Assembly: GCA_011523155.1 (NCBI GenBank)
Contig: WTHL01000128.1
Location: 1 to 5,875, forward strand
Length of the DNA stretch: 5,875 nt
DNA from: Synechococcus sp. PL34863bin_39
Lineage (GTDB): Bacteria; Cyanobacteriota; Cyanobacteriia; PCC-6307; Cyanobiaceae
Direction of reading: 5' to 3'
Position 1 is the first letter of the stretch. Each line of letters starts with the position of its first letter. Both the position numbers and the translations under genes were made by a program. The notes under the pieces were generated by a model, which was not told the DNA's origin, did not search any database, and saw only the letters and a list, made by a program, of their open reading frames with translations. Below are positions 1 through 5,030 of this stretch, piece after piece.

Positions 1-156
1 GAACAGCTTTGATCCTTCGGCGTCATAGAGAAACCAGGCCGGTAGCTGTTTCGGGCTGCGTTGCAGTCCCTCCTCGACGAGGCGACGCATGTCGGCCGCC
101 GGGGGGTGCAGATCGATCAGCTCTGCCGGCTGGATTGAAGAAGACAGGTTGTTCAT
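1..156 (-). CDS. egtD: L-histidine N-alpha-methyltransferase EgtD, N-terminal part (cut by window edge)
   Basis: EgtD transfers three methyl groups from S-adenosylmethionine to the alpha-amino group of histidine, giving hercynine (trimethylhistidine), the first committed step of ergothioneine synthesis in the cytoplasm. Only the first 52 codons are in the window; the gene continues past base 1. Reading the minus strand from ATG at 156 gives an open frame beginning MNNLSSSIQPAELIDLHPP. It contains MRRLVEEGL (residues 23-31) and WFLYDAEGSKLF (41-52), which matches the conserved family start where the pattern F-x-Y-D-x-x-G-S-x-L-F precedes the methyltransferase fold. The start ATG overlaps the egtB stop as ATGA, and no Shine-Dalgarno sequence is visible, so its translation is probably coupled to egtB. 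The SAM-binding and histidine-binding residues lie outside the window. The call rests on the N-terminal motif plus the adjacent egtB, which together make it strong. Confidence 0.92.
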   Translation of the reverse strand, partial: MNNLSSSIQPAELIDLHPPAADMRRLVEEGLQRSPKQLPAWFLYDAEGSKLF

Positions 157-1343
157 CGGGCCAGGCGCAGACCGGCGGCCATCCAGCGGCAGGCCGGTGC
201 GAAGAAATTGCGGTAGGTGAGACGTTCATGGCCTCGAGGTGTCAGCTGACTGCTGCCCCGAAGCACGAACTGGGAGGTCATGAATTTGCCGTTGTATTCG
301 CCGACAGCGCCGCTGGCCGGTTGGAAGCCCGGGTAAGGCCGGTAGGGACTGGACGTCCATTGCCAGAGCGTCCCATAGGCGTCATCGATGGCGCTGCCGT
401 GGTCGCGGACGGCCACCTCCCACTCCGCCTCGCTGGGGAGGCGGTGTCCGCTCCAGCGTGCATAGGCATCGGCCTCGAACCAGCTGAGGTGACGCACCGG
501 CTGGTCGGGATGCAGGGCACGGCGTCCCCCCAGGGTGAACTCCCAGGTCCACGGCCCGTCAGGGTCGTCACGGCGCCAGTAGCGCGGGGCTGACCAGTTC
601 CGATCTGTCTTTACGGCCCAGCCTTCGCTCATCCAGAGCTCGGGCCGCGTGTAGCCGCCGTCATCGATGAAGTGGCTGTAGTCGCGATTGCGCACCAGCT
701 GGCTGCAGAGGGCGAATGGTTCGAGCCAGACGCGATGGCGGGGGCCCTCATTGTCGAAGTGGAACCCGGCTTCGGTGTCGACGCCGACCTCCACCAGGCC
801 CCCTGGATGGGGCCGCCACTGGTCCGGCAGGGCTTGGCTGGCCGGATCCCGCCAGTCGGAGTTGTAAGCCGGCTCGAGGGGCTGGCGACTGAAGCCATCG
901 AGCAGATCCATCAGCAGCAGCTCCTGGTGCTGTTGCTCGTGCTGGAGACCGAGCTCGACCAAGCCGCGCCAGCGCTCCTCTTCGTCCCCGCGGACCAGAA
1001 GGGCCTCCAGGGAGGCTGTGACGCGATGGCGCCAGGCCTGGATCTCGGCCATCGGCGGCCGGCTCAGCAGTCCCCGCTGCGGTCTGGGCTGCCTTGGTCC
1101 GAGGGCCTCGTAATAGGAATTGAACAGATAGCTCCAGCGCGCGTCGGCTTCGGTGTGCTCCGGCCGGAACGGTTTCAAGACGAAGGTCTCGAAAAACCAG
1201 GTGGTGTGGGCCAGGTGCCATTTCGGGGGGCTGGCATCCTCCATGCCCTGCAGGCAGAGGTCTTCGGGTTCCAGCGGGGCGACCAGAGCTTCGCTCTGCT
1301 GCCGCACCGCCAGCAGCCGTTGCAGCAGGGTGCCGGCGGACAT
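153..1343 (-). CDS. egtB: Ergothioneine sulfoxide synthase EgtB (non-haem iron)
   Basis: EgtB uses Fe(II) and O2 to join the imidazole C2 of hercynine to the sulfur of a thiol (gamma-glutamylcysteine or cysteine, depending on the subtype), forming a sulfoxide on the way to ergothioneine. The 396-residue protein has an N-terminal DinB-like helical domain (about 8-150) and a C-terminal formylglycine-generating-enzyme-like domain (about 180-396). Likely iron ligands are His46 in KWHLAHTTWFFE and His135/His139 in HEQQHQE. Other family hallmarks are FDNEGPRHRVWLEPF (196-210), RLPSEAEWE (301-309), LWQWTSSPYRPYPGF (326-340) and TYRNFF (376-381). The frame stays open upstream to 1409. I prefer ATG at 1343 because homologues begin shortly before the LLQRLLAVR helix. 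GTG at 1358, with AGGG nine bases upstream, is a real alternative and would add five residues. The gene overlaps egtD by four bases and is transcribed first. The thiol substrate subtype cannot be read reliably from sequence alone. Confidence 0.95.
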   Translation of the reverse strand: MSAGTLLQRLLAVRQQSEALVAPLEPEDLCLQGMEDASPPKWHLAHTTWFFETFVLKPFRPEHTEADARWSYLFNSYYEALGPRQPRPQRGLLSRPPMAEIQAWRHRVTASLEALLVRGDEEERWRGLVELGLQHEQQHQELLLMDLLDGFSRQPLEPAYNSDWRDPASQALPDQWRPHPGGLVEVGVDTEAGFHFDNEGPRHRVWLEPFALCSQLVRNRDYSHFIDDGGYTRPELWMSEGWAVKTDRNWSAPRYWRRDDPDGPWTWEFTLGGRRALHPDQPVRHLSWFEADAYARWSGHRLPSEAEWEVAVRDHGSAIDDAYGTLWQWTSSPYRPYPGFQPASGAVGEYNGKFMTSQFVLRGSSQLTPRGHERLTYRNFFAPACRWMAAGLRLAR

Positions 1344-1477
1344 GGCTTCGTCGAGCACTGCGGCAGACCCTAGAGACCTCCTGCATCGCGTGCAGGGCCG
1401 AAGCGCCACTCGTCAGAGCCGTTGTGAACCGCCCCTAACATGGCTCCAAGAAGTGTTGAGAGTTCGGATCAACCCTG
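1344..1477. promoter_or_regulatory. Divergent intergenic region between egtB and the membrane-anchored protein gene
   Basis: These 134 bases separate two divergently transcribed genes, so promoters for both should lie here. A TAACAT at 1436-1441 could be a plus-strand -10 element about 37 bases before the GTG start of the next gene, but no convincing -35 is placed correctly. On the minus strand, TAGGGT in front of egtB is a weak -10 candidate that also overlaps possible ribosome-binding bases. A loose dyad, GAGCC at 1416-1420 with GGCTC at 1442-1446, flanks the TAACAT. None of these elements is strong alone; that promoters lie here follows mainly from gene orientation. Confidence 0.45.
1381..1395. 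repeat. Short inverted repeat in the egtB leader, beside an AGGAGG
   Basis: CTGCA (1381-1385) and TGCAG (1391-1395) are perfect 5-bp arms around a 5-base loop. On the minus strand the right-hand arm runs straight into AGGAGG (1384-1379), a perfect anti-SD match that is 35 bases upstream of the preferred egtB ATG and 20 bases upstream of the alternative GTG. Both distances are too long for normal initiation. It could be an operator half-site pair, a small leader hairpin or chance; five-base arms are short in DNA this rich in G and C. Confidence 0.3.
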
Positions 1478-2509
1478 GTGGCAGAGCCCAGTTCTGATTC
1501 GGATCGGCCCCAGCCCCCGTCGTCGCCGGTGCGACCGGCGCGGCTGAGTGAGCGGCGACGGGCAGCGGAAGGTCAGCTCTGGCCTGTGGTGGCGGCTCTG
1601 CTGCTGGTGGCCCTGGTTGGGTCCGTGGCCGGATGGTTGTGGTTGCGACGGGAGCCTCTGCAGGGTCAGGCGCCATCCGTGCCGAGGGAGCTGCGCCCCC
1701 AGTCCCCTCCTGCTTCGTCGCCGGCCGAGGCAGCGGCTGGCGAGCCGCGTCAACGCCTGCTCAGCCGGTTGCGGGCGTTGCGGATTGATCGCGGTTGGTT
1801 TCTGAGCCTGGTGGATGCCCGCTTTCTGGACGCCCATCCCGAGCGCCTGGGTCGCCTCCCTGGCGACAGTGCTGCGGATGCATCCCTGCGGCGTTCGTGG
1901 CAGGCCCTGGCAGAGGCGTGGCTGGCCCGGGTGGAGTCGTTGCCGCCGGCGCTGCGGTCGCGGCTCGGCCGGCTCAAGGCGGAGGATTGGCGCGGTGAGC
2001 AGGATCGCCTCCTGCGGGACGGCGTGGGCCCGGAGGTGGCGGAGCGGCTGGTGAGTGCCCTGGCCCAGCCTCTCCTGCCGGATCAAAGCCTCCGCGGCAT
2101 GCCTCCGGAGCCCGATCGCCAGCTCTGGTTGGCGGCTGCCCTCACCCGCCTGAAGGCGGTCCGGGTTGATGCGTTGACCGCTCAGCTGGCGGAGCCCATC
2201 AGCCTGCGCAGCCGTGTGCGGGCAGGGGGTGTTCGCTTGATCACGATTCAGGTGGCTGAAGGGCAGCGTCTGGCCTTGCAGGTGAGCGGAACAGAGCGGA
2301 TGCGGATGACGGTGTTCAGTGCCGCCGGGACTGTGGCTGTGGAGAGCAGCCCGCCGCGGGAGGTGCTGCTGCCCGCCGGCGTGGCGGTGCCTGTGCAGCT
2401 GCTGATCACCAACGAGGGTGTGGCGTCCGGTGCGCTCACGGTCACGTGCCAAGCCGAGCCTGCAGGTCAGGACCTCAACCCTCGCGATCCAGGCGGTACG
2501 GCGCCGTGA
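1478..2509 (+). CDS. Uncharacterised membrane-anchored protein with beta-rich C-terminal domain
   Basis: I do not recognise this gene. The 343-residue product has a polar, proline- and serine-rich N-terminus (1-20), a basic stretch PARLSERRR (20-28) and one hydrophobic segment (about 34-57, LWPVVAALLLVALVGSVAGW). A proline-rich linker follows (60-90), then a helical, arginine-rich region (90-235) and a beta-rich C-terminus (about 243-325). The positive charges before the hydrophobic segment suggest the N-terminus is cytoplasmic and the bulk lies across the plasma or thylakoid membrane. The C-terminal pattern (RLITIQVAEGQRLALQVSG, then a hydrophobic strand and a Gly/Val-rich end) resembles a bacterial pre-peptidase C-terminal (PPC) beta-sandwich; this is inference. 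No catalytic motif is visible. The start is GTG at 1478: an in-frame TGA at 1457-1459 rules out earlier standard starts, and no good Shine-Dalgarno is spaced before it. It is divergent from egtB and convergent with smpB, so it is probably transcribed alone. Confidence 0.8.
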   Translation: MAEPSSDSDRPQPPSSPVRPARLSERRRAAEGQLWPVVAALLLVALVGSVAGWLWLRREPLQGQAPSVPRELRPQSPPASSPAEAAAGEPRQRLLSRLRALRIDRGWFLSLVDARFLDAHPERLGRLPGDSAADASLRRSWQALAEAWLARVESLPPALRSRLGRLKAEDWRGEQDRLLRDGVGPEVAERLVSALAQPLLPDQSLRGMPPEPDRQLWLAAALTRLKAVRVDALTAQLAEPISLRSRVRAGGVRLITIQVAEGQRLALQVSGTERMRMTVFSAAGTVAVESSPPREVLLPAGVAVPVQLLITNEGVASGALTVTCQAEPAGQDLNPRDPGGTAP

Positions 2510-2524
2510 CGCTGGCGTTGCTGT

Positions 2525-3025
2525 CTAGTAACGGGACAGTGCCGCCTTGGTTTCCTTCTTCGCCTGCTTGTCCTTCTCCGCGGCCCGTTTGTCGTGGAGT
2601 TTGCGTCCTTTGCCGAGGCCGATGGTGAGCTTGATCCAGGAGCCCTTGAGGTGGAGCTTCAGTGGAATCAGGGTGAGCCCTTTCTGATCCAGGTCAACCC
2701 GCAGCTTGTCGATCTCACGCCGATGGGCGAGCAGGCGCCTGACTCGCAGGGGGTCGTGGTTGAAGTAGGCCCCCGCATGGCTGTGGGGCGAAATGTGCAC
2801 GTTGTGCAGCTGCATCTGGCCATTGCGGATCAGGCAGAAGCCATCCCGCAGGTTGGTCTGTCCTGCCCTGACTGACTTCACTTCGGTACCGAGCAGCTCG
2901 ATGCCGGTCTCCAGGGTGTCGAGGATCTCGTACTGATGACGCGCGAAGCGGTTGTCCGCCAGGATTCTGGGCTTGTCCTTGGCGTCTTTGCCGCCGTTGC
3001 CCCTGCGCCCCGGGCCCTTTGCCAT
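2525..3025 (-). CDS. smpB: SsrA-binding protein SmpB (trans-translation)
   Basis: SmpB binds tmRNA (SsrA) and places it in the empty A site of ribosomes stalled on broken mRNA, so that the stuck peptide is tagged for proteolysis and the ribosome is freed. The 166-residue product has a basic N-terminal tail (1-19), then the OB-fold core. The core opens with [20 protein letters not shown] (25-44) and continues through [18 protein letters not shown] (46-63) and [12 protein letters not shown] (74-85). Also present are [18 protein letters not shown] (88-105) and the [12 protein letters not shown] motif (136-147), which leads into a basic C-terminal tail that reaches into the mRNA channel in the known mechanism. 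Length and motifs are normal. The frame is open 18 residues further upstream, but MAKGPGRRG is the usual family start, so ATG at 3025 was chosen; its Shine-Dalgarno is poor. The ssrA gene is not in the window. smpB is divergent from ruvB. Confidence 0.98.
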   Translation of the reverse strand: MAKGPGRRGNGGKDAKDKPRILADNRFARHQYEILDTLETGIELLGTEVKSVRAGQTNLRDGFCLIRNGQMQLHNVHISPHSHAGAYFNHDPLRVRRLLAHRREIDKLRVDLDQKGLTLIPLKLHLKGSWIKLTIGLGKGRKLHDKRAAEKDKQAKKETKAALSRY

Positions 3026-3108
3026 GTCGCTCTGCTGCTGCCCGTCGCGTTCTGAGCCTAGTGGGGGCTCTCCTCCCAACCACCGAATGCCCTCGGTACG
3101 CTCATCCC
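3026..3108. promoter_or_regulatory. Compact divergent smpB/ruvB promoter region
   Basis: Only 83 bases separate the smpB and ruvB start codons, so both promoters should lie here. Toward smpB, TAGGCT (minus strand, 3060-3055) is a -10-like hexamer that would give a leader of about 20-25 bases. Toward ruvB, TACGCT (3097-3102) is a -10-like hexamer only six bases before the ATG, so a start at the usual distance would yield a nearly leaderless ruvB mRNA. Neither has a clear -35 at proper spacing, as is frequent in picocyanobacteria. The hexamers are seen; their function is inferred. Confidence 0.45.
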
Positions 3109-4242
3109 ATGGCGATCGAGTCCTCTGCAGCCAGATCGAAGCGCGCCCGGGGTGCGTCGGGTAGTGCTCCGTCCCAGCCTCAACGCCTGGTGTCGCCGGA
3201 GGTGTCGGCGCAGGATCCGGAGGCGTCCGGCCCTCGGGATGACGGCCTGCGGCCGAAGCGGCTGAATGACTACATCGGGCAGCGCGAACTCAAGCAGGTG
3301 CTTGGGATTGCGGTGCAGGCGGCCACGGCGCGTGGGGATGCCCTCGACCACGTGCTGCTCTACGGCCCTCCCGGTCTCGGCAAAACCACCATGGCGATGG
3401 TGCTGGCGGAGGAGCTCGGGGTCACCTGCCGGATCACCAGTGCTCCCGCCCTCGAGCGTCCCCGCGACATCGTTGGACTGCTGGTGAATCTGCAGCCGCG
3501 CGAGCTGCTGTTCATCGATGAGATTCACCGGCTGACCCGGGTGGCGGAAGAGCTCCTCTACCCGGCAATGGAGGATCGCCGCCTCGACCTCACGGTGGGC
3601 AAGGGCAGCACCGCCCGCACCCGCACCCTGGACCTCCCCCCGTTCACCCTGGTGGGAGCCACCACCCGGGCCGGCTCCCTCAGTTCTCCATTGCGGGACC
3701 GCTTCGGTCTGATTCAACGGCTGGAGTTCTACGGCCAGGAGGATCTCGAGGCGATTGTGGAGCGGGCCGCGCGTCTGTTGAAGCTGCAGCTGTCTCCTGA
3801 TGCCTGCACGGAAATCGCCCGTCGCTGCAGAGGCACGCCCCGGATCGCCAATCGACTGCTGCGCCGGGTGCGTGACGTGGCGAGTGTGCGGGCTTCCCAG
3901 GACGATCGGCCTTTTGATCTCAGCGAGGGCTGCATCGATGCCGCGTTGGTGGATGACGCCCTCAGCCTCCACCGGGTCGATGGTCGCGGGCTTGATGCCA
4001 GTGATCGACGCTTGCTTGACCTCCTGCTGACGTCGCACGGTGGCGGGCCGGTCGGCCTGGACACCTTGGCGGCCGCCCTGGGGGAAGACCCGACCACGCT
4101 CGAAACCGTGGTGGAGCCGTACCTGCTCCAGCTGGGCTTTCTGCAGCGCACACCCCGGGGGCGGGTGGTGACCGATGCCGGTCGCCGTCATCTGGATGGG
4201 CCCCAGCCGAGCGGGACCGGTCCCGGGGAGGTTGCCGCGTGA
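3109..4242 (+). CDS. ruvB: Holliday junction branch-migration ATPase RuvB
   Basis: RuvB is the hexameric AAA+ motor that, with RuvA, drives branch migration of Holliday junctions in homologous recombination and replication-fork repair. The 377-residue protein carries [11 protein letters not shown] (48-58) at the start of the ATPase core, Walker A GPPGLGKT (86-93), and Walker B LLFIDEIH (133-140, Asp137/Glu138). Sensor 1 is GATTRAG (183-189), the arginine-finger region is SSPLRDRFG (192-200), and sensor 2 is [12 protein letters not shown] (242-253). The C-terminal winged-helix DNA-binding domain contains [19 protein letters not shown] (309-327) and [11 protein letters not shown] (342-352). The start chosen is ATG at 3109, giving [10 protein letters not shown]. 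The frame is open to 3019, but starting there would overlap smpB. The first 45 residues are a Ser/Ala/Arg-rich, probably disordered extension longer than in most RuvB proteins (about 340 residues). No Shine-Dalgarno precedes the ATG. The TGA stop shares its last base with the next gene's ATG. Confidence 0.98.
   Translation: MAIESSAARSKRARGASGSAPSQPQRLVSPEVSAQDPEASGPRDDGLRPKRLNDYIGQRELKQVLGIAVQAATARGDALDHVLLYGPPGLGKTTMAMVLAEELGVTCRITSAPALERPRDIVGLLVNLQPRELLFIDEIHRLTRVAEELLYPAMEDRRLDLTVGKGSTARTRTLDLPPFTLVGATTRAGSLSSPLRDRFGLIQRLEFYGQEDLEAIVERAARLLKLQLSPDACTEIARRCRGTPRIANRLLRRVRDVASVRASQDDRPFDLSEGCIDAALVDDALSLHRVDGRGLDASDRRLLDLLLTSHGGGPVGLDTLAAALGEDPTTLETVVEPYLLQLGFLQRTPRGRVVTDAGRRHLDGPQPSGTGPGEVAA
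4212..4225. repeat. 14-bp perfect palindrome at the 3' end of ruvB, abutting the next ribosome-binding site
   Basis: CGGGACCGGTCCCG is an exact palindrome. In RNA it could fold as a five-pair stem (CGGGA/TCCCG) with a CCGG loop. Its last base is the first base of the GGGGAGG ribosome-binding site of the TPR gene, so the hairpin would crowd that site, and ribosomes finishing ruvB would open it. This would fit translational coupling. A 14-bp palindrome is not very unlikely by chance in several kb of DNA this GC-rich, so the function is speculative. Confidence 0.35.
4225..4231 (+). promoter_or_regulatory. Ribosome-binding site of the TPR gene
   Basis: GGGGAGG lies inside the last codons of ruvB, 7 bases before GTG at 4239 and 10 before ATG at 4242. 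It is the clearest Shine-Dalgarno sequence in the window. It supports a real start at this junction but does not fully settle which codon is used; I prefer ATG because the same TGATG arrangement occurs at the next junction. Confidence 0.7.
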
Positions 4243-5030
4243 TGCGACTGTTCAGCCTGGTCCTGGCTCTGATCGGCTCCTGCCTGATCCAGATGCCCCT
4301 GGCCGTGAGCGCTTTGCAGCCGGCCGCAGCGGATCAGCTTCTGTTTGATCAGGCCCTGCGGGCCAGTCGCAACGGTGATGCGGTTGAGGCGCTGCCTCTC
4401 TGGGATCGCTACCTCGGCTCCTATCCCCGGGACGCAGCGGCCCTCAGCAACCGCGGCAATGTGCGCCTGGTGCTGGGAGACGCGGAAGGTGCCATCGCGG
4501 ACCAGACCCTGGCGATGGACCTCACCCCTGAGGAGATCGATCCCCACCTCAACCGGGGAACGGCTGAGGAGGCGCTTCAGCGCTGGGATGAGGCTGCCGC
4601 GGATTACCTCTGGATCCTGCAGCGGGATCCCAAGGAGGCCTCAGCGCTCTACAACCTCGGCAATGTGCGGGGGTCGCAGCAGTCCTGGGACGACGCCGCA
4701 ACGCTCTTCCGCGACGCGTCGCTGGCGCGCCCGGGATTTGCCATGGCCCGCTCCAGTGAAGCGCTGGCGCGCTACCAACTGGAGCAGCTCGAGGACGCGG
4801 AACGCGAATTGCGCAACCTGATCCGTCGCTATCCGATGTTCGCCGATGCCCGGGCCGCCCTCAGTGCCCTGCTCTGGAAACGGGGTCAGGGAGGTGAGGC
4901 CGAGAGTCACTGGGCTGCGGCTTCCGGTCTTGATCCCCGTTACCGCCAGGCTGACTGGCTGCTGGAGGTGCGCCGCTGGCCCCCGGGGCCCACGGCTGAT
5001 CTGATGGCGTTTCTGAAGCTGGAGTCGTGA
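4242..5030 (+). CDS. Exported TPR protein of the chloroplast-lumen-like family
   Basis: The 262-residue product has an N-terminal export signal: MRLF, a hydrophobic core to about residue 22, then AVSA-LQP, a plausible signal-peptidase site after residue 24. IGSC at 11-14 is a weak lipobox-like alternative. The rest is tetratricopeptide repeats. Clear units lie at about 33-63, 65-97 (SNRGNVRLVLGDAEGAIAD), 101-132 (HLNRGTAEEALQRWDEAAAD), 135-164 (LYNLGNVRGSQQSWDDAA) and 168-198, and the C-terminus is GEAESHWAAASGLDPRY followed by RRWPP (244-248). From memory, the NRGN/NRGT repeats and the terminal RRWPP match a family of plant chloroplast-lumen TPR proteins and their cyanobacterial counterparts. 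The likely place is therefore the thylakoid lumen or periplasm, acting as a protein-binding scaffold; the partner is unknown. The start overlaps the ruvB stop as TGATG with a good upstream GGGGAGG; GTG at 4239 would add one residue. Confidence 0.9.
   Translation: MRLFSLVLALIGSCLIQMPLAVSALQPAAADQLLFDQALRASRNGDAVEALPLWDRYLGSYPRDAAALSNRGNVRLVLGDAEGAIADQTLAMDLTPEEIDPHLNRGTAEEALQRWDEAAADYLWILQRDPKEASALYNLGNVRGSQQSWDDAATLFRDASLARPGFAMARSSEALARYQLEQLEDAERELRNLIRRYPMFADARAALSALLWKRGQGGEAESHWAAASGLDPRYRQADWLLEVRRWPPGPTADLMAFLKLES

Noticed and set aside
9..593. A 194-codon plus-strand frame across egtD and the 3' part of egtB
   Set aside because: It is antisense to two recognisable genes and has no domain signal.
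1344..1409. The longer egtB frame starting at 1409
   Set aside because: The extra residues (MALRPCTRCRRSLGSAAV...) are unlike EgtB N-termini, and the longer frame would take up half of the divergent promoter region.
1416..1446. GAGCC...GGCTC dyad as an operator
   Set aside because: Only five pairs with a 21-base gap; this is expected by chance and has no known recognition pattern.
1469..2452. A 327-codon minus-strand frame opposite the membrane-anchored protein gene
   Set aside because: The composition is repetitive Gln, Arg, His and Pro with no hydrophobic pattern. The plus-strand frame has a proper membrane helix and alternating structure, and fits the gap between egtB and smpB without overlap.
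3026..3079. The longer smpB frame starting at 3079
   Set aside because: The added 18 residues are not part of the SmpB family, and MAKG is the typical start.
3019..3108. The longer ruvB frame starting at 3019
   Set aside because: It would overlap the smpB start codon and consume the whole divergent promoter region; MAIESS matches the usual picocyanobacterial RuvB start.
3058..4191. A 377-codon open frame on the minus strand opposite ruvB
   Set aside because: It is the antisense shadow of ruvB in GC-rich DNA; the product is low-complexity, rich in Gln, Arg, Gly and His, with no recognisable domain, while the plus strand encodes an unmistakable RuvB.
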